Shown here piece after piece: positions 24,990 through 33,983 of a stretch of 64,000 bases of DNA. A program made the translations under genes and the position numbers. Source of the stretch: Thermithiobacillus tepidarius DSM 3134. GTDB taxonomy: Bacteria > Pseudomonadota > Gammaproteobacteria > Acidithiobacillales > Thermithiobacillaceae. The DNA lies in NCBI RefSeq assembly GCF_000423825.1, contig NZ_AUIS01000007.1, forward strand, positions 98,495-162,494, written 5' to 3'. The notes under the pieces were generated by a model. It was not told where the DNA came from. It did no database searches and saw only the letters and a list, made by a program, of their open reading frames with translations. How positions within the stretch are numbered: the first letter of the stretch is position 1; each line of letters opens with the position of its first letter.

Positions 24990-25701
24990 GATGCATGGCC
25001 TCCTTCTGCTCTTTCACGTATTCACGCAGCACTTCGCCAGTGCGGCCCCAGGACTTGGTCTTCGGGGTGAAGACCATGTTCATGCCCATGCGCATGAGAT
25101 GGCCGACGGGCAAATGCTTGTTCATGCGCTTGGTCAACTCGACCAGCCAGTCCTGCACCAGCGGCTGCTTGGTCTTTTTCAGGAAGTTCACCAGCACGTG
25201 GGTATCCTCGATGCGACCATGATCGAGGCACTGTTCGGTAAACTCCTCATCGAAGATGCTGGAGCGGGTCTTCTCGGTGTGGCCGTTTTCCTCCAGCCAG
25301 TGAGCCGTCGCCTTCATCACGCCTTCCGGACGCACGTCCTTGGGGCAGATGTTGGTGCACTTGTTGCAGGACACGCATTGCCAGATGATGTCCTTGTCCT
25401 TCAGCAACTCGTCTTTCAGGCCCAGGCGGATGAGATAGATCCAGTAGCGGGGATTGAAGTCGATGTTCTGAGCATACATGGTGCAGGAGTTGGTACAGGA
25501 ACCGCACTGCCAGCAGCGATGCACGTTCTCGCCGCCCGGATAGCTCTGAATCACCTGCTCGAACTGCGCATCGTAGTCGGTCAGCGTGCGCGGGGTGATC
25601 ATGGTATTCCAGTGCCCGGAAACATCGACTCCGTCCACCACGAGCTTGTCGTGGGTCAGAATGCGATCTTGATCAATAAGGGACTTCTCATGAATGGCCA
25701 T
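24982..25701 (-). CDS. hdrC2: Sulfur-oxidising Hdr subunit HdrC2
   Basis: 239 residues. Two 4Fe-4S motifs, CWQCGSCTNSC (about residue 63) and CVSCNKCTNICP (about 109), define the electron-transfer subunit that pairs with HdrB2. AGGAG lies upstream of the ATG. It follows the hyp gene by 16 bp. Confidence 0.94.
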   Translation of the reverse strand: MAIHEKSLIDQDRILTHDKLVVDGVDVSGHWNTMITPRTLTDYDAQFEQVIQSYPGGENVHRCWQCGSCTNSCTMYAQNIDFNPRYWIYLIRLGLKDELLKDKDIIWQCVSCNKCTNICPKDVRPEGVMKATAHWLEENGHTEKTRSSIFDEEFTEQCLDHGRIEDTHVLVNFLKKTKQPLVQDWLVELTKRMNKHLPVGHLMRMGMNMVFTPKTKSWGRTGEVLREYVKEQKEAMHHG

Positions 25702-25717
25702 ATTAACTCCTGCCCGG

Positions 25718-26551
25718 TTAATGCAAGGTTTCTTTCTTCACTCGCGAGGCACCTTGCCGGCGATGCGAGTCAATCCCTAACAATTTGCTGATATGCTCGG
25801 CCGGATCGCTCTGCCCGCCGAAATCGGAGCGCAGGAACCCTTCCGCCATGGCCCGCAGGTACTCGCTGTACTGGTGAGCCAGGATGAGATCGATCAGCAG
25901 CGGAAGGTCACGATACACCCCCTGTTCCGCCAACCGCTCCCGCAACCACGCCCGTGCGCCTTCGAACACCTCTGGAGCCTCCCCGAAGGGGACTTCCTGC
26001 ATGTGATCGTTGCCGCTCACGAACTCGCGCAGGGCACCGGAAACCGTGCCTTGGTCCCACACCCACCGCGTCATCAGCGGATAACGCTCGGGGTCGTTGA
26101 AATGCAGCAGTTCGGCGGCGAAGTCGCGCAGGCTCCGCTTGGGCTTGCCTTCGGCCGGGATAGCGGCCTCGAAGCGGCGCATCCGCTCCGCCACCGGACC
26201 GTTGCCGTAGAGCAGATCGGCAACCTGCTCGGCGACCGCCTCGGCCCCCAACTCGTGCAGGACAGGCCACAGCTTGCGCCGCACGGTGAACATCTGCTCG
26301 ACCAACTGATGCAGGGCGGAAGCATCCAGGCTCCGCACCTGCTCCCGGCTCAACAAGGACTGGAACAAGGCGACTTTGGCCCGCAACTGTTCCAGGTAGG
26401 CATCGATGCCGCCCTGCGCCTCCAGCATCTGCGCCAGCGCATTGAAGCCTCGCTGAAAGATGCCGGCATCCAGGGGCAGGGCCAGCTGGGCGGGGGTGAT
26501 CGTCTCACCCCCGCCGCCGCCTTTAGCCTGCGGCTTGCTTGGTCGAAGCAT
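25718..26551 (-). CDS. sHdr-cluster hypothetical protein (hyp)
   Basis: 277 residues, mainly helical, soluble, with no metal-binding cysteine motif. A gene at this position between hdrA and hdrC2 is a constant feature of sHdr clusters (called hyp or orf2), but its role is unknown. The ATG at 26551 lies inside the end of hdrA, giving a 29-base overlap; no later in-frame start precedes the conserved part. The N-terminus has a glycine run (KGGGGGE). The overlap implies coupled translation. Confidence 0.85.
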   Translation of the reverse strand: MLRPSKPQAKGGGGGETITPAQLALPLDAGIFQRGFNALAQMLEAQGGIDAYLEQLRAKVALFQSLLSREQVRSLDASALHQLVEQMFTVRRKLWPVLHELGAEAVAEQVADLLYGNGPVAERMRRFEAAIPAEGKPKRSLRDFAAELLHFNDPERYPLMTRWVWDQGTVSGALREFVSGNDHMQEVPFGEAPEVFEGARAWLRERLAEQGVYRDLPLLIDLILAHQYSEYLRAMAEGFLRSDFGGQSDPAEHISKLLGIDSHRRQGASRVKKETLH

Positions 26552-27575
26552 AGAGGTCGGCGATGGCACGGGAAGCCGCGGACTGGCCCTGGGCGATCGA
26601 GGTGTCGATGTCCTCGGGACCCGTGGCCGCACCGGCGACGTAGATGCCGCGTCGGGTCGTGCCCTGGCTGTTGGTGTACTGCTCGGCGCGGTCAATGAAG
26701 CCGTGCTTCTCGAGGCCGATGCCAAAGACCTTGGCGATCTCGGGGTTCTCCTCGTTCGGATCCATGCCGATGGCGTGCACCACGATGTCCATGGGAATCA
26801 CGATGGGGCGCTTGACCAAGGTATCTTCGCCCTTGACCAGCAGGCGGCCGTCGGGAGACTTGGTCACCTCGGCGATACGGGCCTTCACGAACTTGGTCTT
26901 GAACTCTTCCTGGGACTTCCAGTAGAACTTGTCCTCGTACAGGCCGAAGGTACGGATGTCCATGTAGTAGATGAACACATCGGTCTGCGGGCTGAGCTCC
27001 TTGATCTCCATGGCCAGGTTGGTGGAAACGGTACAGCAGATCTTGCTGCACCACTCGCGGCCGATCTGGCGGTCACGCGAGCCGACGCAGAGCAGGATGC
27101 AGACCCGCTCCGGCACGCGGCCATCGGAAGGGCAGCGGATTTGGCCGCTGGCCACCATCTGCTCCATCTGGGTCGTGGTGAGCACGTCCTCGTAGGTGCC
27201 GAAGCCCCACTCGGGCTTGTTGATGGAATCGAAGTGGGTGAAGCCGGTGGCCAGCACGATGGAGCCGGCACTGACGCTCTGCCCATTGCTCAACTGGCAG
27301 GTGAAGTTGCCCGCCTCGCCGTCCACCTTGGTGACCTTGGTGGACTTGTAGATGGTCACGTTGGGGTTGTTCTCCACGCGCGCCACCATGCGGCCCATGG
27401 CGTCCTTGGCCCATTCGCCGGAGGGAACCAGCTTCGCATAGCCCGAGATGACCGGGGCACCGCCGAGCACGTCTTCCTTTTCGACCAGGATCGCTTTCTT
27501 GCCGGCTTCCGCCACGGTGGCGGCCGCCGCCAAGCCGGCCGGACCGGCGCCTACAACCAATACTGTGTCTTGCAT
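26523..27575 (-). CDS. hdrA: Sulfur-oxidising Hdr subunit HdrA
   Basis: 350 residues, a short single-module HdrA. The N-terminal FAD motif is VVGAGPAGLAAAATVAEAG. The cluster-binding cysteines lie in VCILLCVGSR and EWCSKICCTVS. Methanogen HdrA is much longer and has extra ferredoxin domains that are absent here, as expected for the sHdr type. The ATG at 27575 is preferred over an in-frame TTG six codons earlier. It lies 57 bp after hdrB1. Confidence 0.94.
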   Translation of the reverse strand: MQDTVLVVGAGPAGLAAAATVAEAGKKAILVEKEDVLGGAPVISGYAKLVPSGEWAKDAMGRMVARVENNPNVTIYKSTKVTKVDGEAGNFTCQLSNGQSVSAGSIVLATGFTHFDSINKPEWGFGTYEDVLTTTQMEQMVASGQIRCPSDGRVPERVCILLCVGSRDRQIGREWCSKICCTVSTNLAMEIKELSPQTDVFIYYMDIRTFGLYEDKFYWKSQEEFKTKFVKARIAEVTKSPDGRLLVKGEDTLVKRPIVIPMDIVVHAIGMDPNEENPEIAKVFGIGLEKHGFIDRAEQYTNSQGTTRRGIYVAGAATGPEDIDTSIAQGQSAASRAIADLYASTKQAAG

Positions 27576-27632
27576 TTTAACTTCAGCCTCCAAGCGCTAG
27601 TTCAGTGTCTTAAGATTCGTCGCCAGTCCCGT

Positions 27633-28985
27633 TCAGCCCCGTGCTTCCAGGTGCTTGACGGCCAGTTCGGGATCGTAGAGGTACTCGATGTTGCCGGCCT
27701 CGACCTGCTTCAGATACTGCTCGAATTGCTTCTTGGCCTCGGACCAGGAGATGCCCATCTTCTCGACCAGCTCCTCGCAGGGCGAGGCATGCCACTGCAG
27801 CTGCACGATCTTGAAGGGATCGGCGCCGCAGGCCAGCGCCGCGAACTGCACATCGGCCATGATCGGCATGGAGTAGTTCTTCTCGTGGGCACGGCCGATC
27901 CACTGGTTCTTGTCCATGGTGGTGATGCAGCCGGTGTCAAGGCCCACCATGACGTCGGCCTTGGCCTCTTCCTGCGCCACCTTGATCTTGCGGTCGATGG
28001 TGAAGGAACGGGTGAATTCGCGCTCGGAGATGATGTGCCGGAAGCCGAAGCCGCAGCAGTCATACCAGGTGGAATAGTCGATCAGCTGCGCGCCCAGGGC
28101 CTGGGCCACGGAGCTGCCCACCGCGGTGCGGTTGCCGCCCAGCACATCCGGATCGTAGATGGCATCCTCGTGCACCATTTTGTAATAGTGACAAGCGGCA
28201 TGCATGGTCACGCGGATGTTGGACACATCGATCTTCTGCAGGTCGGAGGCGATGCGGTTGCGCATGACGTGCAGCCACTCGGAGTAGTGCACGACCTCCT
28301 CGGGGATGACGATCTTGCCGTCCACCAAGCGGCCCAGCTTGCCGAGGATCTTCGTGACCTTCTCGCGCAGCTCGGCGGACTCGACCAGATACTTGCGGAT
28401 TTCCTTGTAATTGCCGAAGGAGGTGCCGCAATGCACCAGGGGATAGTAGTAGCCCAGGTCATGGCCGTGCTGCTTGCCGGAGACGTAGGCCTGGTGGAAA
28501 TTGCGCAGGAACACGGCGGCCAGCGACTCGACGTTGCCGATGCCGGAGCCGTGATAGTTCCAGGCCGTGCAGGAGGTCTGGTCGGTCTCGTCCAGGTACT
28601 CCAGGCCCATGTTGTTCATGAACCAGATGAGGCTCGTCGGGTAGCCCGGGATGTTGCCGCACTGGCCACAGGACTTGTGATGCCAGAGGCGATTGGTGGG
28701 AATGCGCTTTTCCCAACCGAAGAGGGTATTCACCACCTGCGGCTCATGCTCGTCGCGGATGCGGTGGACGATGATCTCGCCCTCCTTCTCCAGCTCCCAC
28801 ATGTGCTCACGAACGTCATCCATGCGCTCGCCGAGGTCGATGGTGCGCCGATCCACGTGCTTGCGCACCCAAGCGGTCGCTGCTTCGGCTTCCTGGGCGC
28901 TGAGATTGGTCGCCTGGAAGAAGGCGCCGTGGCCCGCCACGCCCTGTGCTTCCGTACCCTTGTTCATTTCGTCATTCATGCTCAT
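27633..28985 (-). CDS. hdrB1: Sulfur-oxidising Hdr subunit HdrB1
   Basis: 450 residues. Conserved cysteines occur in KSCGQCGNIPGYPT, TSCTAWNYHG, VHCGTSFG, AACHYYKM, DCCGFGF and LDTGCITT. One clear CCG motif is present (DCCGFG). It is longer than HdrB2 because of an N-terminal helical region and insertions. AAGGAG lies seven bases before the ATG. It is the catalytic-type B subunit that pairs with HdrC1. Confidence 0.93.
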   Translation of the reverse strand: MSMNDEMNKGTEAQGVAGHGAFFQATNLSAQEAEAATAWVRKHVDRRTIDLGERMDDVREHMWELEKEGEIIVHRIRDEHEPQVVNTLFGWEKRIPTNRLWHHKSCGQCGNIPGYPTSLIWFMNNMGLEYLDETDQTSCTAWNYHGSGIGNVESLAAVFLRNFHQAYVSGKQHGHDLGYYYPLVHCGTSFGNYKEIRKYLVESAELREKVTKILGKLGRLVDGKIVIPEEVVHYSEWLHVMRNRIASDLQKIDVSNIRVTMHAACHYYKMVHEDAIYDPDVLGGNRTAVGSSVAQALGAQLIDYSTWYDCCGFGFRHIISEREFTRSFTIDRKIKVAQEEAKADVMVGLDTGCITTMDKNQWIGRAHEKNYSMPIMADVQFAALACGADPFKIVQLQWHASPCEELVEKMGISWSEAKKQFEQYLKQVEAGNIEYLYDPELAVKHLEARG

Positions 28986-29043
28986 GGCATCACTCCTTGA
29001 GTTTACCGGGGCGGGTCACAGCAGTGACCGCATCGCCGCTGCC

Positions 29044-29727
29044 TTAGTCCTCGTCCTGGCTCTCCAGCCAGTCCTCGTAGTCTTCCCGCTTCTCGTCGAT
29101 GAAGTCCTCGATCACGTCGTAGAGGTTTTCGTCCATGGCCTCAAGGGACTTCAGCACGCCCGTCATTTCCCAGATCGTGTACATTTCCACGGAGGTCTTC
29201 AGCGATACCTCCCAGGCCGTATCGGTGGTCTGCAGGGTGCGGACGGGAATGGCTTTGCGGAGGGTCTTCAGGTCGCCTTCCACCTTCTGGATGTTGGGGC
29301 CCCAGTCGGGGAAGTGGTCGGGCTGGATCATGTCGGGGGACAGCTGGTTGCCGGTGGTGATCAGCTTCAACATCACGCGCCCGAAGGGACGCAGCACGTC
29401 CTTGGCCGACTGCATGCCGTGGCGGATCGCCACTTCACGCATGATCATGACCAGACCGCCCGGGGAGTTCTTGAAGGGGCAGCGGGCCGCGCAGGTCATG
29501 CACTGGGCACAGGCCCAGATCTTTTCCTGCATGGCATCGTAGATCTGCTCCACATTCTCGGTCCACAGGAGCTGCACAATTTCCCGCGGGCTGTAATCGT
29601 AGAATTGCGCAGAGGGACAGGTGGCGGTGCAGATACCGCAGTTCAAACAGCCATTCAACTCATGATCGTAACGAAAGTCCTGTCGGATTTCGTCGTAGAT
29701 CTCTTTCATTTCGGCATAAGTTGCCAT
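29044..29727 (-). CDS. hdrC1: Sulfur-oxidising Hdr subunit HdrC1
   Basis: 227 residues with two 4Fe-4S motifs, CLNCGICTATCP (about residue 27) and CAQCMTCAARCP (about 73). The C-terminal tail is highly acidic (DEKREDYEDWLESQDED). AAGGAG precedes the ATG. It is the electron-transfer partner of HdrB1 and lies 63 bp downstream of dsrE. Confidence 0.94.
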   Translation of the reverse strand: MATYAEMKEIYDEIRQDFRYDHELNGCLNCGICTATCPSAQFYDYSPREIVQLLWTENVEQIYDAMQEKIWACAQCMTCAARCPFKNSPGGLVMIMREVAIRHGMQSAKDVLRPFGRVMLKLITTGNQLSPDMIQPDHFPDWGPNIQKVEGDLKTLRKAIPVRTLQTTDTAWEVSLKTSVEMYTIWEMTGVLKSLEAMDENLYDVIEDFIDEKREDYEDWLESQDED

Positions 29728-29790
29728 CGCAATCTCCTTCAGCGTCCAATTCTAGATTGGGCAAAACGCTTCACAACCACCCGGCCGAGC

Positions 29791-30261
29791 TCAGATGTAC
29801 AAACAGATGTCCGACTCGCCGGCAAATTCAAAGAACATGGCGGCACCGCCATATTCCACACCATCAATGAAATCGCTCTTGTCGAACTCGAAGAGGTCGA
29901 CGGTCATCTGGCAGGCGATCATGCGAACGTCTGCCTCGATGCACAGCTCCCGCAGGTCCTCCAAGCTGGCCACGCCCTTGGCCTTCATTTTGTTCTTCAT
30001 CATCATGGTGGCCATCGCCTCCATGCCAGGCAGGATCTGAACGAGGTTGGGCATAGGCACGGGCATGGGCATGGCAGGGTTGCCGAGCGGGCTCACCCGG
30101 AGGTGGCTCAAGTCCTTGCGCAGCACCTGCAGACCGTAGAAGGTAAAGAAGATCTGCGTCTCATACCCCAAGGCGGCCGCAGTGGAGGCAAGGATCAAGG
30201 GGGGGTAGGCCCAATCCAGGGTCCCCTTCGTCGCAATGATCGCCAGCTTTTTCTCGTCCAT
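29791..30261 (-). CDS. dsrE: DsrE3A-type sulfur transfer protein
   Basis: 156 residues of the DsrE fold with the methionine- and proline-rich segment PLGNPAMPMPVPMPN that marks DsrE3A-type proteins of tusA-dsrE-hdr clusters. Cys107 and Cys117 lie in ELCIEADVRMIACQ and are the probable persulfide carriers. AAGGAG lies six bases before the ATG at 30261; a GTG directly before it is less likely. It exchanges sulfane sulfur with TusA on the way to LbpA/sHdr. Confidence 0.9.
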   Translation of the reverse strand: MDEKKLAIIATKGTLDWAYPPLILASTAAALGYETQIFFTFYGLQVLRKDLSHLRVSPLGNPAMPMPVPMPNLVQILPGMEAMATMMMKNKMKAKGVASLEDLRELCIEADVRMIACQMTVDLFEFDKSDFIDGVEYGGAAMFFEFAGESDICLYI

Positions 30262-30312
30262 CACTATCTCCTTATTGGGGGATGCCTCTCGCGGCCCCGC
30301 CTATTTAATGCC

Positions 30313-30543
30313 TTAGGCCTTCTGAATGTAGAAGGTATACTCGCCGCCGGCTTCGGAGCTTTCCAGCAGCGGATTCTTGGTCTGCTTGGAAAACGCCTCG
30401 AAGTCCTTGATGGCGCCGGGATCGGTGGCAACCACCTTCAGCACCTGGCCGGAGCTCAGCTCGCCGAGGGCCTTCTTGGTGCGCAGGATGGGCAGCGGGC
30501 AGTTCAAACCACGGGCATCCAACAGCTTGTCTTCTTGTACCAT
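30313..30543 (-). CDS. tusA: Sulfur carrier protein TusA
   Basis: 76 residues. The single conserved active-site cysteine is Cys15 in GLNCPLPILRTKKAL, the defining TusA motif. It receives sulfane sulfur from the rhodanese and hands it to DsrE. AAAGGAG precedes the ATG. It is the first gene after the conserved 43-bp upstream box and probably the first gene of the main hdr transcript. Confidence 0.95.
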   Translation of the reverse strand: MVQEDKLLDARGLNCPLPILRTKKALGELSSGQVLKVVATDPGAIKDFEAFSKQTKNPLLESSEAGGEYTFYIQKA

Positions 30544-30605
30544 ACCTAATCTCCTTTGTTGGCCAATTGACGACAGATTTCAAAACTGTAACATGGCGCA
30601 GTGCC

Positions 30606-30648
30606 AAGACAATCTAAATTTTTTAATTTGCTAATAAAGGCGACTTAT
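30606..30648 (-). promoter_or_regulatory. Conserved upstream box of the tusA-dsrE-hdr operon
   Basis: Read on the minus strand it starts ATAAG-N5-TTTAT, continues through CAAATTAAAAA and ends TAGATTGTCTT. Ungapped alignment with the box upstream of soeA gives 33 identities in 43. It ends 63 bp upstream of the tusA ATG. The terminal TTGTCT could be a -35 element, with TACAGT 16 bases later as -10. The dyad fits a LysR T-N11-A site. Confidence 0.7.
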
Positions 30649-30662
30649 TGTTGCCAGCCGCC

Positions 30663-30986
30663 TCACTGTGGCGCCACCACTGGAAAGCCATGACGCATCC
30701 ATGCGTTGATGCCGCCGCGCAGGCTTGCGGCCTCCCCCAGCCCCTGGTTCGCCACAAAGGCCGCCGCCTGGGCCGAACGAGCGCCACTCAGGCAGTAGAA
30801 TACGACGGGCCGACTCTTGTCAACCTGATCCAAGCTCATGGGTAACACGGCCAGCGGCAAGGCCCGGGCGCCCGGAATGATGCCGCGCGCCACCTCGGCG
30901 GGGGTGCGCACGTCGATCAACTGAACTTCGCCCTGATCCAGCCACGCCTTGAGCTGCTCCGCGTCCACCTCTTTAAATCCGTACAT
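30663..30986 (-). CDS. rhd: Rhodanese-like sulfurtransferase
   Basis: 107 residues, a single rhodanese domain. The active-site loop is YCLSGARSA with catalytic Cys65, and the N-terminal signature is LIDVRTPAE. It would load sulfane sulfur onto TusA. The ATG at 30986 follows AGAGG; upstream in-frame starts are poor. It lies 119 bp upstream of tusA, and a separate tusA promoter lies between the two. Confidence 0.9.
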   Translation of the reverse strand: MYGFKEVDAEQLKAWLDQGEVQLIDVRTPAEVARGIIPGARALPLAVLPMSLDQVDKSRPVVFYCLSGARSAQAAAFVANQGLGEAASLRGGINAWMRHGFPVVAPQ

Positions 30987-31042
30987 AAGGGCGTCAACCT
31001 CTGCTATTATTAGACAACAAAACATCTACGGAAAATCAATCA

Positions 31043-31072
31043 ATTATACCCCGCAGCCGATCCCCGTGTCAC
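31043..31072 (-). promoter_or_regulatory. Candidate sigma70-type promoter of rhd
   Basis: On the minus strand GTGACA and TATAAT are separated by 18 bases; the TATAAT is about 57 bp upstream of the rhd ATG. A perfect -10 hexamer is rare in this GC-rich sequence. Confidence 0.45.
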
Positions 31073-31083
31073 GCAAGGCCGAC

Positions 31084-32133
31084 TCAACCGCCCAGGCGCA
31101 TCATGAATACGCGTGCCGCGCGCGCCGGTTCGTCGACGAAGAAGTGGCGCTCCGGCTTTTCCTCCCAAACTTTCCGGCGAACGAGGTCGGCCAGGCCGTC
31201 CGCATCGATGCCGCCCCGCAGCAAGGGCAGCAGGTCGATGCCGGCCTCCTGACCCAGGCAGTAAACCAGCCGACCGGTGGCGGTGAGGCGCACCCGGTTG
31301 CAGGTGCTGCAGAAATTCTCGCTGATGGCGCTGATGAAGCCCACCCGGATGGAAGCACCCTGCAGCGCGAACAGGCGCGATGGCCCCTCATCCGCCGCGC
31401 GCACCTGCGGCTGCAGGACATGGCGCCGGGCAAGCAGGCTTTTCGCCTCGGCCACCGATACGTAGGCATCCCGCAAGGCCTCGCTGCCCGCCGCGCCCAG
31501 CGGCATGGTTTCAATGAACTGGATGTCGAAGCCCTGCTCTGCCGCGTAGGCGAGCAGATCGCCAAGCTCATTCAAGTTTTCGTGGCGCAGCAGGACCACG
31601 TTCAGCTTGATGCGGGCAATGCCCGCCGTCTTGGCCGCCTGCAGCCCCCGCAGGACGCGCGCCAGGTCGCCGCCGCGGGTGATGCGGGAGAAACGGACGG
31701 GATCCAGGCTGTCCAGGCTGACGTTCAGCTTGTTGACCCCCGCCTGGGCGAGCGGCGCCGCCAGACGATCCAACAGGTAGCCATTGCTGCTGAGACTGAT
31801 GCGCGGGATCCCCAAGGCGCGCGCATGCGCCACCCGCTCCATGAGCCATGGATAGATCAGCGGCTCGCCGCCGGTGAAGCGCACGTGCGCCACACCCAGC
31901 CGCGCAAACACCGTGAGCAGGAGGTCGAGCTCCTCGGGACGGAGATGGTCCTCGCGCCGGAAGTAAGGAGTGCCTTCCGCAGGACTGCAGTACTGGCAGC
32001 GGAAGTTGCAATGCTCGGTAAGCGAAACGCGCAGATAGTTGATGTCGCGCCCAAAGCGGTCCTGCAGGAACGGGGTGCCGGCAATATGGGGAGAGGGCGA
32101 CTCGCCGGACAGCGAGATCGGGGATAGCGCCAC
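31084..32133 (-). CDS. moaA: GTP 3',8-cyclase MoaA
   Basis: 349 residues. The radical-SAM cluster is CNFRCQYC. The C-terminal second cluster is FCSTCNRVRLTATGRLVYCLG, and the protein ends in the conserved Gly-Gly. It catalyses the first step of molybdopterin synthesis from GTP. The start is a GTG at 32133 with AAGGAG six bases upstream. It lies beside the molybdoenzyme operon, and moaC lies on its other side, which suggests that the cofactor genes serve that enzyme. Confidence 0.95.
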   Translation of the reverse strand: MALSPISLSGESPSPHIAGTPFLQDRFGRDINYLRVSLTEHCNFRCQYCSPAEGTPYFRREDHLRPEELDLLLTVFARLGVAHVRFTGGEPLIYPWLMERVAHARALGIPRISLSSNGYLLDRLAAPLAQAGVNKLNVSLDSLDPVRFSRITRGGDLARVLRGLQAAKTAGIARIKLNVVLLRHENLNELGDLLAYAAEQGFDIQFIETMPLGAAGSEALRDAYVSVAEAKSLLARRHVLQPQVRAADEGPSRLFALQGASIRVGFISAISENFCSTCNRVRLTATGRLVYCLGQEAGIDLLPLLRGGIDADGLADLVRRKVWEEKPERHFFVDEPARAARVFMMRLGG

Positions 32134-32306
32134 AATGAACTCCTTTTCAGAGGAAGGCCAAGCCGTTTCCAGCTTGACCCCGGCTTTCGCCCCATAGCCG
32201 CAGGCCTTAGGGACGAATGCTCGGAGTCGGTTACAGTCGATCTGATTTGCTAATGTACGGTACCGGGGCTACCGGGTCAAGCCGTATCAGCAGCGAGGCG
32301 AGCCGC

Positions 32307-33245
32307 TCAGCACTGCTGCCGCCCGTGGTACAGGTTGACGACGTGCTGGGCTTCCGCCCAGAACAGCCAACGCTCGACGAAGATGCCCACAAAGGCGCTC
32401 AGCGCGGCCGCCGGGCCAAGGAAGACCGGACCGCCGTTCAGGGCCAGGTACAGGAACCAGGCCGGCACGATGAAGCCCAGCACGTAAACGGTCACCTTCA
32501 GCAGCATGGCCGTCTGCGCCGGCACCGTGTTGCCGAACTCTTCGGTCAGGAAGGTACCGGCGGTATGCCCGGGATCCAGGATGCGCACGGTCGCCCGGGT
32601 AAAACCGGTGGCCGTGTTGATGGTCGGGCCGCCCGGCTGCGCGATCCAGAAGTAATAGATGGTCTTGATCACGGCCGCCATGAACAGCAGCATGACCGCC
32701 ACGGTGACCAGCGTCCCCGCAGCGCCGCCGGTCGTCAGCCGGACGGCGGCCAGGGTGGTGGCGCCGAGCGCCGCGCCCAGAAAAAGGAAATTAGTGGGCA
32801 CCAGCGGCGTGTTCCACTGGCGGATGGTGCGCAGCACCGCGTAGATCATACCCTGCGAGAACACGGTGATCACGGAGAAGAACAGCGCGCCCGCACCGGC
32901 CAGGTGGGCCAGCAGATTATCCGGGGTATTCCAGATCCAGGTCGCCGCCAGATACAGCAGGGCAAAGGGATAGAAGGCTACGGCAAAGACACCCTCGCGC
33001 GCCAGCCACGAGGTGCGCCAGCGCGTGAAGGCGCGCCAGGCATTCTTGGGATTGGCCAGGTGCAGGGTGGAGGAGATCAGCCCGGCACTGACCAGGGCCA
33101 AGGCAATGATCCCGGCCACCAGGGTTTCCACTACCGTCAGACCGCCGCCCAAGCGCAACCAGTTGGCCAGGACGATCAGGCTCATCAAGCCGAAGCCCCC
33201 GCCCGAGAGCAGGGTCAGAAAAATGGTCGAAAGAGATGCATGCAT
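32307..33245 (-). CDS. soeC: Membrane anchor subunit, SoeC/DmsC-like
   Basis: 312 residues with about eight hydrophobic segments. DmsC-family features include the N-terminal LLSGGGFGLM and HLANPKNAWRA. It anchors the cytoplasmic molybdoenzyme to the inner membrane and passes electrons to quinone. It is the last gene of the three-gene operon, 15 bp after soeB. SoeC is of this anchor class, which supports a sulfite dehydrogenase over a periplasmic polysulfide reductase with an NrfD anchor. Confidence 0.87.
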   Translation of the reverse strand: MHASLSTIFLTLLSGGGFGLMSLIVLANWLRLGGGLTVVETLVAGIIALALVSAGLISSTLHLANPKNAWRAFTRWRTSWLAREGVFAVAFYPFALLYLAATWIWNTPDNLLAHLAGAGALFFSVITVFSQGMIYAVLRTIRQWNTPLVPTNFLFLGAALGATTLAAVRLTTGGAAGTLVTVAVMLLFMAAVIKTIYYFWIAQPGGPTINTATGFTRATVRILDPGHTAGTFLTEEFGNTVPAQTAMLLKVTVYVLGFIVPAWFLYLALNGGPVFLGPAAALSAFVGIFVERWLFWAEAQHVVNLYHGRQQC

Positions 33246-33260
33246 GTTGTAGTCACCTAG

Positions 33261-33956
33261 TTAGCGCTGAACGACCTGATTGACCCATTCCTTGATCTTC
33301 CGCTGCAGATTGGGCGCGGACTGGCCATCCACGGGAATGGCCGGGCGGTTGCGCGGCGGCAGATAATGGTTGGTCGGCCTGTAGTTCAGCTCCGGCATCA
33401 GGGCATAGCCGCCGCGGTTGCGCACGGCGCGGCTCACCGTGCTTTCCGGATCGTCCAGATCGCCGAACATGCGGGCATGGGCCGGGCAGGTCAGCACGCA
33501 GGCCGGCTGCCGCTCCTCTTCCGGAATGTTCATGTCGTAAATGCGGTCGATGCACAGGGTGCACTTTTTCATGGTGCCGGACATGCGATCCAGCTCGCGG
33601 GCGCCATAGGGACAGGCCCACGAGCAGTAGTTGCAGCCCATGCACTTGCTCTGGTCCACCAGCACGATGCCGTCCTCGGCGCGCTTGTAGGAGGCGCCGG
33701 TCGGGCACACGGTGACGCACTCGGCGTTTTCGCAGTGCATGCACGACATGGGAAAGTTGATGGTCTTGTTGTTGGGGTACTCGCCCACTTCGTAGTGGCG
33801 AATGCGATTGAACCAGACGCCGCTGGGCTCCGCGCCGTAGGGGTCGTAGTCGGTCAGGGGCGCGGTGGTGCCGGAGGTATTCCACTCCTTGCACGCCACG
33901 GCGCAGGCATGGCAGCCCACGCAGACATCCAAGTCAATTACCAATCCAAGTCTCAT
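33261..33956 (-). CDS. soeB: Iron-sulfur subunit, SoeB-like
   Basis: 231 residues with four 4Fe-4S motifs: CVGCHACAVACKEWN, CMHCENAECVTVCP, CMGCNYCSWACPYGARE and CTLCIDRI with a following CVLTCPAHAR. It carries electrons from the molybdenum subunit to SoeC. It lies 27 bp after soeA. There is no signal peptide, so it is cytoplasmic. Confidence 0.9.
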   Translation of the reverse strand: MRLGLVIDLDVCVGCHACAVACKEWNTSGTTAPLTDYDPYGAEPSGVWFNRIRHYEVGEYPNNKTINFPMSCMHCENAECVTVCPTGASYKRAEDGIVLVDQSKCMGCNYCSWACPYGARELDRMSGTMKKCTLCIDRIYDMNIPEEERQPACVLTCPAHARMFGDLDDPESTVSRAVRNRGGYALMPELNYRPTNHYLPPRNRPAIPVDGQSAPNLQRKIKEWVNQVVQR

Positions 33957-33983
33957 AATGCTTAATCCTTGTTCCTCTGCCGC

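Noticed and set aside
26460..29000. 846-residue open frame on the plus strand
   Set aside because: It is antisense to hdrA and hdrB1, has no recognisable domain and has the His/Ala/Gly-rich composition of a GC-rich shadow frame.
30544..30662. Sigma54 promoter upstream of tusA (TTGGCAC near 30600 on the minus strand)
   Set aside because: TGGCAC is present but the GC of the -12 element is not at the required spacing.
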